Of a stretch of 64,000 nucleotides of DNA, positions 8,156-15,392 are shown one piece after another. The translations under genes and the position numbers were made by a program. Under the pieces are notes generated by a model that saw only the letters and a list, made by a program, of their open reading frames with translations, did not search any database and was not told the DNA's origin. Source of the stretch: a virus. Where the stretch lies: IMG/VR virus record IMGVR_UViG_3300008113_000020, positions 1 to 64,000 of that record; one strand, given 5' to 3'. The first letter of the stretch is position 1. Each line of letters starts with the position of its first letter.

Positions 8156-8679
8156 TAATAAACTTTTGATATTTGTTCTAAATTAACCTCAACAACAGTG
8201 TCTCGGCCAAAAACCTTAACGTTTAGTTGTACTTTATCATTATAAATATTGCTAACAACCCCGTTAAATGATGTAAATGGACCGTCATTGATAACAACGC
8301 TTTCACCTAGAATGAATTTGACAGTTTTGTTTTCTTTGTGTTTTTCTAAAACATCGTCTTTCAATATTTTGTTAATATCATCCTCACTCATTCTTCTCGG
8401 TCTTTTATCACCAAGCATACCCATAACCGCTGGGCTGGCTGCAATTGTTTTCAATTGGTCTTCTGTTAATTGATTTTGAGATTCAAAGTAAAGATACCCA
8501 TTATATATTACTTTCTCCCTTAGAACTTTCTTTTTTCTAACTACAACGAATTCTTTTTCCATTGGGCAAACAAATCGATCAATGAAATTTATTTTACCCA
8601 ACCCAATTTGAGTGTTGAATTGTTCATTTAGTTGTCTTTCTTTACCTGGGGTAACTTTTATTACATACCACTTGGACAT
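8155..8679 (-). CDS. NusG-like transcription elongation/antitermination factor
   Basis: This 174-aa protein matches NusG in length and layout. The N-terminal NGN domain starts MSKWYVIKVTPGKERQL and includes the FVCPMEKE and GYLYFES strands at residues ~37-67, equivalent to the hallmark (I/F)xP and pGYvfv segments. A linker near 90-120 leads to a C-terminal KOW motif (GESVVINDGPFTSFNGVVSN, ~125-144). NusG paralogues bind the RNA polymerase clamp and alter pausing and termination, so a phage copy could promote read-through of late operons. It is the first gene of a minus-strand operon and lies head-to-head with the only plus-strand genes, across a 122-nt divergent spacer. Confidence 0.88.
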   Translation of the reverse strand: MSKWYVIKVTPGKERQLNEQFNTQIGLGKINFIDRFVCPMEKEFVVVRKKKVLREKVIYNGYLYFESQNQLTEDQLKTIAASPAVMGMLGDKRPRRMSEDDINKILKDDVLEKHKENKTVKFILGESVVINDGPFTSFNGVVSNIYNDKVQLNVKVFGRDTVVEVNLEQISKVY

Positions 8680-8801
8680 ATTATTTTTTTTTTAATCTGA
8701 ATTATTATAAATATTTATTTTTCACCTAATCATTAATATACGTATTATTTTTAAAATAAGCAAATGTTTGGTTTTTGACCTTTTTTTATTTATATTTAGT
8801 T
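8680..8801. promoter_or_regulatory. Divergent intergenic promoter region
   Basis: This 122-nt spacer separates the minus-strand NusG gene from the plus-strand pair. Minus strand: AATATTTATAAT lies upstream of NusG. Plus strand: TTTATATTTAG lies just before the 50-aa gene, resembling the Bacteroidota -7 box TAnnTTTG in its first seven positions. No inverted-repeat operator was seen. Confidence 0.5.
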
Positions 8802-8954
8802 ATGGGTTGCTCAAATTGTAAAAAGAAAAACACATACCTGGATGAAAAGGAAAAACAAATGTCCGGGGTTAATAATGCTGTTATAGGCTTTGTGATTATC
8901 TGGTCACTATTGGCTTTATATGGTCTATACTCTTTAATTATGTTGCTAGTATGA
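8802..8954 (+). CDS. Small membrane protein with N-terminal CxxC
   Basis: This 50-aa ORF starts MGCSNCKKKNTYLDEKEKQM and continues into one hydrophobic segment (residues ~26-49), predicting a single-pass membrane protein with a short N-terminal CxxC and basic tail. Its TGA overlaps the ATG of the next gene (ATGA), which strongly suggests translational coupling and supports that it is real. The two are the only plus-strand genes in the window. Function is unknown; a role in altering the host envelope or in superinfection exclusion is only a guess. Confidence 0.7.
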   Translation: MGCSNCKKKNTYLDEKEKQMSGVNNAVIGFVIIWSLLALYGLYSLIMLLV

Positions 8955-9601
8955 GTAAGAATCCAAAATACATGATTATAGTAATACTGAATAAAAAAAG
9001 AAAAAAAGTATTATATAAAAGCAATAAAAGGACCACCATCAACGAATATTGGAGAGAGTGTAAAAGCCAAAAGAAACCAATTTATTGTGCTGAAAACAGA
9101 GGGAGATCCAGAGCTAAGCTACATTTTCATTTAATGCTAGTCTATCCAAATAATAGATGGGCTAAAAATGATGAGAAGTTTCACGTTAAAGACGCATTGG
9201 GCAGATATCAAGAGGTTTTCATTGAACATGATGATTATAGAATTAAAGAGGTTATTCCTTGGTGGGAACCCGAAAAAATCTATGATTTTCAGCAAAAGAA
9301 ACACATTTATTTTGAAGAGATGTTTGATATAATTAACAAGGTTACTGAACATGCACAGATATTCACATTGAATAATAAAATCTTTTTACAGATTGATGAT
9401 GATGTGACTGTTTATAAAAATAAGAACTTAAACGACACTCAAAGATTATTTACTATTCTTCAATCGGAGCTATTAAAAAAGAAAAGAACAAACTTTATGT
9501 TTGTTAAAGATGTTACTTCTTATCAAAGAAGGTTGTTGTATGATTTGTTGGAGCCTAAAGGGTTTTCAAGAAACGAGCTGTTTAGGCATTACTCATATTA
9601 A
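8951..9601 (+). CDS. Hypothetical protein on the plus strand, 216 aa
   Basis: This basic protein (MSKNPKYMIIVILNKKRKKV at the start) has no domain I recognise. Visible features are a Lys/Arg-rich N-terminus, a central RSRAKLHFHLMLVYP strand and a C-terminal Lys/Arg-rich helix (LLKKKRTNFMFVKDVTSYQR). The positive charge would suit nucleic-acid binding, but no catalytic motif of HNH, GIY-YIG or other homing enzymes is present. It is coupled by ATGA overlap to the upstream membrane protein and converges on the 77-aa minus-strand gene, overlapping its 3' end by 20 nt. Orientation opposite to every other gene suggests a separately regulated, perhaps early or acquired, unit. Confidence 0.75.
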   Translation: MSKNPKYMIIVILNKKRKKVLYKSNKRTTINEYWRECKSQKKPIYCAENRGRSRAKLHFHLMLVYPNNRWAKNDEKFHVKDALGRYQEVFIEHDDYRIKEVIPWWEPEKIYDFQQKKHIYFEEMFDIINKVTEHAQIFTLNNKIFLQIDDDVTVYKNKNLNDTQRLFTILQSELLKKKRTNFMFVKDVTSYQRRLLYDLLEPKGFSRNELFRHYSY

Positions 9602-9815
9602 AGACGATATTCACATCGCCGATTTTCACATTAAAAGTATCTTGTGGTTTACCTGTAACAAATCTAACTTTAGATTCTACTATTTTATATATTCTATAAA
9701 ATTCTCTTTCTGGTAGTTCTAGAATTATTGTTTGGCTTTTAGATTCTACATTTATTTTTTCTAATAAGTCGGATATAATCGCTAACTGATTGAATAAATC
9801 ACCCTTTTTTTCCAT
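9582..9815 (-). CDS. Small hypothetical protein, 77 aa
   Basis: The ATG at 9813-9815 gives MEKKGDLFNQLAIISDLLEK; a TTG two codons upstream is less likely. The sequence alternates helix and strand with a central TIILELPEREFYRIYKIVE stretch. Small proteins with the LPxxxFxxI pattern are seen in T4-like phages, but no function can be assigned. The end overlaps the convergent plus-strand gene by 20 nt and the start overlaps the next upstream gene by 17 nt. Confidence 0.6.
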   Translation of the reverse strand: MEKKGDLFNQLAIISDLLEKINVESKSQTIILELPEREFYRIYKIVESKVRFVTGKPQDTFNVKIGDVNIVFNMSNA

Positions 9816-10002
9816 ATCCAAAAATTATTAATATCTTATCCCATATAGATATTTTCTTTTTTGGTTTTTCAACAAACATCTGGGATTTATCAAGCGCCTT
9901 AATTTCTTTTACCAGATTTTTTTTGTGTTCCAGGATCTCCTTGCTGTCCTTCTCCATCTCTTTCGAGAGCCAGCTTATGCCCTGTTGCAATCTCTTGTCC
10001 AT
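9799..10002 (-). CDS. Small basic hypothetical protein, 67 aa
   Basis: This 67-aa lysine-rich, largely helical protein (MDKRLQQGISWLSKEMEKDS at the start) ends in a hydrophobic-basic tail (KISIWDKILIIFGYGKKG). That tail could be an amphipathic membrane-binding helix. The gene overlaps the 3' end of the 158-aa gene by 104 nt in another frame, which is an unusually long overlap for this compact but otherwise tidy cluster. The ATG is at 10000-10002. No family was recognised. Confidence 0.55.
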   Translation of the reverse strand: MDKRLQQGISWLSKEMEKDSKEILEHKKNLVKEIKALDKSQMFVEKPKKKISIWDKILIIFGYGKKG

Positions 10003-10375
10003 TTTCTTCCGGTATAAAATTTATTTCCTTCAATTTATTAAGAGACTCGTGTTTAAATAAAATTTCAAGTTCCTTAACCTTTTCTCTGAACAATCTTTCT
10101 TTTTCTTCAAGCTCAATGTTATACTTGATAATTTCTTCAGCACAAATTCTTGCTGTATCATAACCATCTTGTGTTGCAATAGATATAAGTGATATAAGTT
10201 GACTTTTATCATTTTTATCTTGAACCTTAACTTGTAATGACTTGTATTGAGAGACAATACCCTGAACATTTTCTAATTTCCATGTTGTAGGTATTCTTAA
10301 ATCTAAACTAACGTTTTCCTGGATTTCTCTTAAAGAGAAAAAATATGGTCTTAAACTTGATATTAATTCGTACAC
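9899..10375 (-). CDS. Hypothetical coiled-coil protein, 158 aa
   Basis: The start is a GTG at 10373-10375 that shares a base with the preceding TAG stop; there is no better ATG nearby. Residues ~35-125 are charged and helical, with a coiled-coil-like stretch rich in Glu and Lys (YNIELEEKERLFREKVKELE). The last ~35 residues are a Gly/Gln/Lys-rich tail (DGEGQQGDPGTQKKSGKRN). That region of DNA also encodes the 67-aa protein in a different frame, so the tail may be shaped by the overlap. Function is unknown. Confidence 0.65.
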   Translation of the reverse strand: MYELISSLRPYFFSLREIQENVSLDLRIPTTWKLENVQGIVSQYKSLQVKVQDKNDKSQLISLISIATQDGYDTARICAEEIIKYNIELEEKERLFREKVKELEILFKHESLNKLKEINFIPEENGQEIATGHKLALERDGEGQQGDPGTQKKSGKRN

Positions 10376-10557
10376 TATATTGTAATTAAAAATGTTATTA
10401 TATAAGCAACTGAAACATAAATAAAAATCTCAGTAACTTTGTTTATTGTCATTGGTTTTGGATTTTCATCCCTTAGCGTTATAAAAAATTCTATTGCATA
10501 TCTCAGCAAAAAAATAATACTAAAAATAAAAAAGAATATACTAATTACCTTGATCAT
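10375..10557 (-). CDS. Small two-helix membrane protein, 60 aa
   Basis: This 60-aa protein has hydrophobic segments at residues ~4-28 and ~45-59 separated by a polar loop (RDENPKPMTINK), predicting a two-pass inner-membrane hairpin. The size and topology would suit a holin or antiholin, but there is no sequence hallmark and it is not adjacent to a convincing endolysin. It overlaps both neighbours by 1 and 17 nt, indicating an operon with the Hc1-like gene. Confidence 0.65.
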   Translation of the reverse strand: MIKVISIFFFIFSIIFLLRYAIEFFITLRDENPKPMTINKVTEIFIYVSVAYIITFLITI

Positions 10558-10729
10558 GTCTTTTGATTTCGTCTAATATTTCTTTTCTATAAACACCAAT
10601 GAGAGCCTTAAGCTCTTGTGCATGTTTTCTTGCGCGGATAGATGCGCTTCGATTTCCCTTATGAAAAACTTTCTGGGTATCGACGGACATTTTCTCCACC
10701 AAATCTTTTATTTTCTTTAAAGTTTCCAT
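10541..10729 (-). CDS. Histone H1-like (Hc1-type) DNA-binding protein
   Basis: This 62-aa protein (METLKKIKDLVEKMSVDTQK at the start, then KGNRSASIRARKHAQELKAL) matches the pattern of Bacteroidota Hc1/histone H1-like proteins: a short N-terminal helix, a KGNxxAxxRxRK motif and a second helix ending in a polar tail. Those proteins bind DNA and are nucleoid-associated. Here it could condense or protect phage DNA or displace host nucleoid proteins. It heads a string of small overlapping genes with a candidate terminator upstream. The family match is from recall of the motif, not a search. Confidence 0.75.
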   Translation of the reverse strand: METLKKIKDLVEKMSVDTQKVFHKGNRSASIRARKHAQELKALIGVYRKEILDEIKRHDQGN

Positions 10730-10771
10730 TTTTCAGATATTTTACCTAATGCAATATAAATAAAAATATCC

Positions 10772-10790
10772 GTTTTTCAAAGTGAAAAAC
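10772..10790 (-). terminator. Weak hairpin after the 152-aa gene
   Basis: A 7-bp AT-rich stem (GTTTTTC / GAAAAAC) with a 5-nt loop lies 12 nt beyond the stop at 10802 and is followed on the minus strand by GGATATTTTTATTT. Stability is modest, so this is a tentative terminator. Confidence 0.4.
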
Positions 10791-10801
10791 AAGATTTTTT
10801 T

Positions 10802-11260
10802 TCACTTTTTGATATTTGCTTCCAGAATTTTATAAATTTCAGTAAGCATATCCAGTTCAGATCTGGTTTTCCTGTAGTTAAATTGAAATAGTTTTGTAAA
10901 ATACTCTTTGATTCTATTATTAACGTTGTTTTCATTTATATAGAACGCTTCATAGAAAAAATTCCAAAGATAATCGTGGTGTTGACCGGTTTCTTTAAAC
11001 TTAATTGATTCTTTTTCAAAGCTTTGTATAACTTTCTTCCAGCACCAATTAAAATGATTCTTTTGTTCTTGTTCTGTCACAATAACATCCGATCCAAGAT
11101 ATGTTTCTTCAATAATATCATATAAGCTAACAGCAAAATCATGAAATAATTCTGTTTTTTCACGAATAATGTTGTACGCTTTATACCAAACTTCGATTTG
11201 ATTACGGAAATTTTCGGAAGCGATAAACTCTAAATAACTTTCGTCCTTTTTCATATTCAT
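10802..11260 (-). CDS. Hypothetical protein, 152 aa
   Basis: This charged, helix-rich protein (MNMKKDESYLEFIASENFRN at the start) has several aromatic residues (YKAYNIIREKTELFHDFAVS, HHDYLWNFFYEAFY). A second Met at residue 3 is an alternative start. No known domain was recognised. It lies alone between the acidic 425-aa gene and a weak terminator. Confidence 0.7.
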   Translation of the reverse strand: MNMKKDESYLEFIASENFRNQIEVWYKAYNIIREKTELFHDFAVSLYDIIEETYLGSDVIVTEQEQKNHFNWCWKKVIQSFEKESIKFKETGQHHDYLWNFFYEAFYINENNVNNRIKEYFTKLFQFNYRKTRSELDMLTEIYKILEANIKK

Positions 11261-11305
11261 AATATACCTTTAATATAAGGATAAAAGAATAGAAAAAAAA
11301 GAGAG

Positions 11306-12583
11306 TTACTGAGTTTTCTTATTGTAAGATGCCATCTGTTTCATTCTCTGAATTTCTTCAGAAATAACCTTTTTAGATGTCTCCTCAGATTCGTTAACTG
11401 CCTTTGTAGGTTGTGCATCTTTGTTGTACATTGGCATATTCTCTTCTTCTTTATCTTTTCTCTTTACCTTTTTAATGATTTTTTCACCTAATTTGCTTGG
11501 AATAACATTAGCGGCATCATGGGAATTTCCCATTTTTGAATCACCTTTTAATGCCATTGCATGTCTTTCTTGTGCTTCTTTAGAAGGATCAACATCATAG
11601 ATTAAATCCTCTAAACCACCACCTCTGTGATCTGCTACTTCTTCAGATTCGTCTTCATCAGCTCTTCTAGCTTTAACTTCACCACCAACTTGATGAGGAA
11701 ACTCTGGGTTATCGTTACCATCAAAATTTAGATATTCTTTAATTTTCTTTTCTACATCAGATAATGCTTCATCATTTTGTGAACCACTTTCTTTATGTGC
11801 TTTTTGGAACGTTTCTAAACCTGGAACAGCTTCATTAACCATTTTCTTAATAAGGTTAACTAATTGAGATTCAGATAAACGAATTTTATCTTTTGATTCA
11901 TTCATCATTGGACCGCATTCACACATTTCTTTACCACATTTTTCACATGTTCCTTCTTCTTTCATATAGTTATCGCCACATTCCATGCAATCACTTTCTT
12001 CTTCAACATCAAATTCTTTTCCGTCAACAGTAAAACTATCATCACCAGATTCTTTTGCTTTTGCTAAGGCTCCAGTGAAAGCGTTACCTTCTTTAGGTTC
12101 TACTTTTTTTACTCTTATCTTTGATTTTAGTTCTGGCATATCATAATCATCCAAAATTTCGAAAACACGGTTTGCTGGGATTTTCTCGCCATACATTTCA
12201 CATAATTCCATTAAATCGTCTTCAGCGTCTAAAACCCACTCGCCGGCTTTTTTAGCTAATTTCATTACTTGAGCCATAGTGAAGTAGCCCTTGTGTTCTG
12301 TTTCATTGATATTTTCCATGCTTTCTAATTTTTCTGACATTGTGTCTAATTCTTCAAAAGATAATTTTTTACCTTTTTCAATTATTAATTCTTGATCTGG
12401 GTGTTCCTTTTTGTAAACCTCTAAAGCTTTTTCAGCTTCTTCTTCGGTTTCAAATTGTTCAATAGGTTCACCCTCTTTATTTTTTATAATAAAAACTTCT
12501 TCTGAAATGTTTTCCAGAATAGCTTGTTTTATCTCTCTGTTGATTGATTCTTTTATAATATTTTTTAAATCTTCAGTTTTCAT
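11306..12583 (-). CDS. Acidic protein with zinc-ribbon-like Cys cluster, 425 aa
   Basis: This 425-aa, very Glu/Lys/Asp-rich protein has three visible parts. The N-terminal ~40 residues are amphipathic. A YFTMAQVMKLAKKAGEWVLD helix lies near residues 100-120. A compact cluster of eight Cys near 198-225 (CxxCGD, CEKCGKEMCECG) could bind zinc. The segment SESQLVNLIKKMVNEAV (~239-255) resembles short helices repeated in phage structural and scaffold-like proteins of Bacteroidota phages. The gene ends 1 nt after the 392-aa gene begins its stop, so the two are co-transcribed. The composition suggests an assembly or scaffold-like role, but that is inference. Confidence 0.65.
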   Translation of the reverse strand: MKTEDLKNIIKESINREIKQAILENISEEVFIIKNKEGEPIEQFETEEEAEKALEVYKKEHPDQELIIEKGKKLSFEELDTMSEKLESMENINETEHKGYFTMAQVMKLAKKAGEWVLDAEDDLMELCEMYGEKIPANRVFEILDDYDMPELKSKIRVKKVEPKEGNAFTGALAKAKESGDDSFTVDGKEFDVEEESDCMECGDNYMKEEGTCEKCGKEMCECGPMMNESKDKIRLSESQLVNLIKKMVNEAVPGLETFQKAHKESGSQNDEALSDVEKKIKEYLNFDGNDNPEFPHQVGGEVKARRADEDESEEVADHRGGGLEDLIYDVDPSKEAQERHAMALKGDSKMGNSHDAANVIPSKLGEKIIKKVKRKDKEEENMPMYNKDAQPTKAVNESEETSKKVISEEIQRMKQMASYNKKTQ

Positions 12584-12584
12584 A

Positions 12585-13763
12585 TCAAATAAATATCTGT
12601 TTAAGTTGATTTGATACTAATTTTTCCACTTCTCTAACTGGTAAACCGTATTTTTTTGCTGTTTCTTGAATTGCGTTTTTAATTTCTTCTGTTTCTAGTA
12701 ACTCTAGGGCACTCATATCACCTTGATTGCAATATGGATATTTTTTGCATTTGTCAGCAATTTTAACAAATTTACCACCTGGGCCTCCCCATTTTGGGAA
12801 TTTCTTATCCTTAACAGCTCTACCTTTATAGATAGTATCCGGACCTCCAATACTTAAAGGGTTCTTTCTACCCTTTGTTCCACCAAACAACGGAACATCA
12901 AAAGCACCAGAAGAACTACCATCAGTTACTTCATCGATCTCTTGTTCCTGTTCAGTCATATTATGTATTTTAGTTATGTGTTTTTTCTTTATAACACCAC
13001 CGAAAGCAGGACCTTCAAATGATCCAGAAGAGTCTCCTCCTGTCATTTCTTTTGCTTCAATCTTTTTTAATTTAGTATAATACGTAGGATCTTCCCACAG
13101 ATGGTCCATAGCGATTTCTTTCGCTTTTTCTTTGTCATCTGTGTGTTCCATCTCAACCTTCATACCCATGTGTAGTTGTTTTCTTAAAGAATCCATCATA
13201 TTCTTAATATGATAGTAGTTTTTTGCATCATGTTTTTTTGCAATCTGCGCCAGCGATTTATCATCTGCTAAACCACCTTTTAGTTCTTCGGACTCACTAA
13301 CATTTTTCTTTCTACCCTGGCAATGTGCTTTTTGGCTGAAGCCTTTTGGGTTATTGCAATCAATTGATTTTTTATATTTTTCGGACCATTTTTCTTTCAG
13401 TTCAGACTTTTGTTTTGTTAGGTCAATTACCCACAATTTAGCATTTATGCCGTTTTCAAGCAATCCAGCTAATCTTGTGTTACCGCCTAATAAGTCATAA
13501 TCATCATCCGCAAATTTAACTGCGATCGGTATTTCAACCTCCCCTTTTGCAAACGCTTCTTCAAATCTTTTTCTTTTGTCTTCTTCTAATGAATCGTAAT
13601 CTAAATTAACATTGTTTAATACGTCTTCAATCTTATCAAAACTAATGATAGTATAATTTTTAGTTGCAATATCTAGCCAACCTTTCTTACCCATTTTTTC
13701 AAATTCACGGTAACGAAGGGCTTCCATCCATTCTTCATCAAAATTCGGCTTAGTATATTTCAT
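12585..13763 (-). CDS. Multidomain protein with ParB/sulfiredoxin-like and DUF5661-like parts
   Basis: This 392-aa protein appears modular. Residues ~77-112 contain IPIAVKFADDDYDLLGGNTRL, close to the ParB/sulfiredoxin-like fold motif (GNTRL nucleotide-binding loop). Residues ~134-153 contain SIDCNNPKGFSQKAHCQGRK, a Cys motif I recall from marine phage virion proteins. Residues ~187-235 (LHMGMKVEMEHTDDKEKAKE and onward) resemble DUF5661. The C-terminal half has two GSFEGPAFGG/GAFDVPLFGG repeats and ends in a helix like the one in the 425-aa neighbour. It may be a virion-associated or assembly protein. Family assignments are by eye and tentative. Confidence 0.65.
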   Translation of the reverse strand: MKYTKPNFDEEWMEALRYREFEKMGKKGWLDIATKNYTIISFDKIEDVLNNVNLDYDSLEEDKRKRFEEAFAKGEVEIPIAVKFADDDYDLLGGNTRLAGLLENGINAKLWVIDLTKQKSELKEKWSEKYKKSIDCNNPKGFSQKAHCQGRKKNVSESEELKGGLADDKSLAQIAKKHDAKNYYHIKNMMDSLRKQLHMGMKVEMEHTDDKEKAKEIAMDHLWEDPTYYTKLKKIEAKEMTGGDSSGSFEGPAFGGVIKKKHITKIHNMTEQEQEIDEVTDGSSSGAFDVPLFGGTKGRKNPLSIGGPDTIYKGRAVKDKKFPKWGGPGGKFVKIADKCKKYPYCNQGDMSALELLETEEIKNAIQETAKKYGLPVREVEKLVSNQLKQIFI

Positions 13764-14003
13764 TTACTTAACGTTTTTCAATGCACTAACCCAGAAGTTG
13801 TTTCTGGTCCATAGTGTCTTGTATAGCTCAACAACAACTTTAGTGGCTAGATCGACAATTTTATCATCTATCTTTTTAGTCCCTAATTCTTTTTGGATTA
13901 TTTTAACCACAATGTCGTGAGCTTTAGTTGTATCAAGGAAATCTTTAACTTCCTTTTTTACAATTTTCTCAACTTCTTTTTTATCATCGTTTGTTAAAGC
14001 CAT
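13764..14003 (-). CDS. Small helical hypothetical protein, 79 aa
   Basis: This Lys/Asp/Glu-rich helical protein (MALTNDDKKEVEKIVKKEVK at the start) ends in KTLWTRNNFWVSALKNVK. It directly abuts the 392-aa gene, with its TAA next to that ATG, and starts 2 nt after the stop of the 162-aa gene. Similar small alpha-helical proteins are found near structural genes in marine T4-like phages, but no function is known. Confidence 0.7.
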   Translation of the reverse strand: MALTNDDKKEVEKIVKKEVKDFLDTTKAHDIVVKIIQKELGTKKIDDKIVDLATKVVVELYKTLWTRNNFWVSALKNVK

Positions 14004-14005
14004 TA

Positions 14006-14494
14006 TTAATTATTTTTTCTATTATTCATTATTTCTATTACAACATCATCAAAGCTGTGTTTGAATTTCTCAAGCTTACTGATTATTTCTACAGTATCTT
14101 GTTCTATTTTTAACATATTCGCATTGATATATAAACCCCCATTGTTACCAGCAATAAAGACAAATCCAAGATCTTCCTCGATGCTACCATCTAATCTAAC
14201 ATTGTCCACATAGATATTAAAACCTTCCTCAAAGTTGGCAAGTTCGCTAACCTGAGATTTAAAGTTTTGAATCAACTGATTCAATGAATTTTTCTCTTCG
14301 TCTGATAAGGACAGGTCTTCTTGGTCTGTGCTGTGTATCTTTACTTCAACATTATCGTTTAAAACCAGATTGAACATTTCCTGGCTTTCTTCTTCTTTTA
14401 GGACTTTCTTTGATTGTACGTTTTCATTAAGATTTCTCATAGTATTGAGCATCTTTTTTGTAAAATCATATCCTAGGTTCTGCTTCTGTGACAT
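14006..14494 (-). CDS. Hypothetical protein, 162 aa
   Basis: The ATG at 14492-14494 ([20 protein letters not shown]) is preferred over the TTG three codons upstream. The protein has a helical N-terminus and a mixed region with LDGSIEEDLGFVFIAGNNGG at ~109-128. No recognised domain. It overlaps the 3' end of the amidase-like gene by 29 nt, consistent with an operon. Confidence 0.65.
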   Translation of the reverse strand: MSQKQNLGYDFTKKMLNTMRNLNENVQSKKVLKEEESQEMFNLVLNDNVEVKIHSTDQEDLSLSDEEKNSLNQLIQNFKSQVSELANFEEGFNIYVDNVRLDGSIEEDLGFVFIAGNNGGLYINANMLKIEQDTVEIISKLEKFKHSFDDVVIEIMNNRKNN

Positions 14495-15089
14495 TTTCTT
14501 CAAAAATATTAAAATTAAATGATGGGTTTATATCTGTATAAATATCGGAGAAATTTGATTTACTGACTATCCCATTGAAGTTTTTAGCATTCTCGAAATA
14601 TCCTGAAGATGGTACTATTTGATAGGGTATATCATAGTGTGCGCATAATAGTAACGATAGGTTAGATAAGGCTGTTAATTGCTCCTTTGTATACACATCC
14701 CAGTAAAAATACCCTCTCCATCCTCTAAGATGAGGCTCACCTCTATAAACATCGTTAATCCAGTTGCTATAGGTACCCATAATAGTATTCCTATTTAACC
14801 AGCCTAGATTCTCAATAGCGATCTTAATTTGCTTTTTGTCTATGGAAGCATCACCAAATGTTTTGGTCATGTAATCGGGCTCTATTAGCTTATAAACCTT
14901 ACCCGTCTTTGTGATACAGAAATGGGGAATATCTTCATATTTACCATTTCTTCTATATTTGAGCATTTTAATGAAATCATCAAATCTTCTTTTGGTATCA
15001 TATAGAAGGATTTGTGTTTTCTTATATTTTCTTTTTTTGTAATTTAATTCGTTAAGATTAAAAACTTCTGCGTCTAGAATTTCTAACAT
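14466..15089 (-). CDS. Amidase_2-like protein with degenerate zinc site
   Basis: This 207-aa protein follows the N-acetylmuramoyl-L-alanine amidase (type 2/PGRP) layout. It has a first strand TQILLYDTK (25-33), then [18 protein letters not shown] (54-71, matching the 'yHflIdrdGtvyq' element), [11 protein letters not shown] (87-97, matching 'sIGIel.n'), and a C-terminal [20 protein letters not shown] (173-192, matching 'viGHsevs..tDPGpaF'). Aligned this way, the two zinc-ligand histidines are Tyr30 and Lys177 and only the Asp ligand (186) is kept. It may therefore bind peptidoglycan without cleaving it, or the alignment is off. It is encoded next to a membrane protein and the Pro/Thr-rich tail. 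The 31-nt overlap with the Pro/Thr-rich ORF suggests tight coupling. Confidence 0.65.
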   Translation of the reverse strand: MLEILDAEVFNLNELNYKKRKYKKTQILLYDTKRRFDDFIKMLKYRRNGKYEDIPHFCITKTGKVYKLIEPDYMTKTFGDASIDKKQIKIAIENLGWLNRNTIMGTYSNWINDVYRGEPHLRGWRGYFYWDVYTKEQLTALSNLSLLLCAHYDIPYQIVPSSGYFENAKNFNGIVSKSNFSDIYTDINPSFNFNIFEENVTEAEPRI

Positions 15090-15392
15090 TTCTCTGGAAT
15101 GTTTTATTTCCGATTATTGGTTCTTCGGGTTCAGGTTCAATAATACCATCTTCCCAATATAAATCATCTGGTGTTTCGCTTGGTGTTGGCGTCGGTTCCA
15201 GAGTCTCTGTAGGGGTTTCGGTTGCCGTTGGTGTCGGTGTTTCTGTAAAAGTATGTGTTGGGGTTGGTGTCTCCGTAACTGTGAATGTTGGTGTCGCAGT
15301 TGGGGTTGGACTAGGTGTTGGTGTTGGTACTATTTCTTGAATGTACAATGGTGTTTCTGTAGCGGAAGGTGTCGTTATGATTTTTTTTTTAA
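15058..15392 (-). CDS. Pro/Thr-rich C-terminal extension in the -1 frame
   Basis: This open frame has no ATG. It is open from the A10 tract at 15381-15390 and encodes [17 protein letters not shown], then [15 protein letters not shown]-type repeats, an acidic stretch ([14 protein letters not shown]) and an Arg-rich end ([11 protein letters not shown]). The only near start, TTG at 15348, lies inside the repeat-type sequence and has no leader. The frame is exactly -1 relative to the 410-aa membrane protein, whose last codons include a canonical slippery T-TTA-AAA. It is best read as the C-terminal part of a frameshift product. Pro/Thr linkers of the same kind occur in seven virion proteins of this window. 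Confidence 0.6.

Noticed and set aside
8951-9601. Homing endonuclease in the plus-strand gene
   Set aside because: No HNH, GIY-YIG, LAGLIDADG or Vsr motif was found, and it does not interrupt a neighbouring gene.
15058-15348. Independent Pro/Thr-rich gene starting at TTG 15348
   Set aside because: No ATG and no leader. The frame stays open upstream to the slippery run, so a frameshift extension explains it better.
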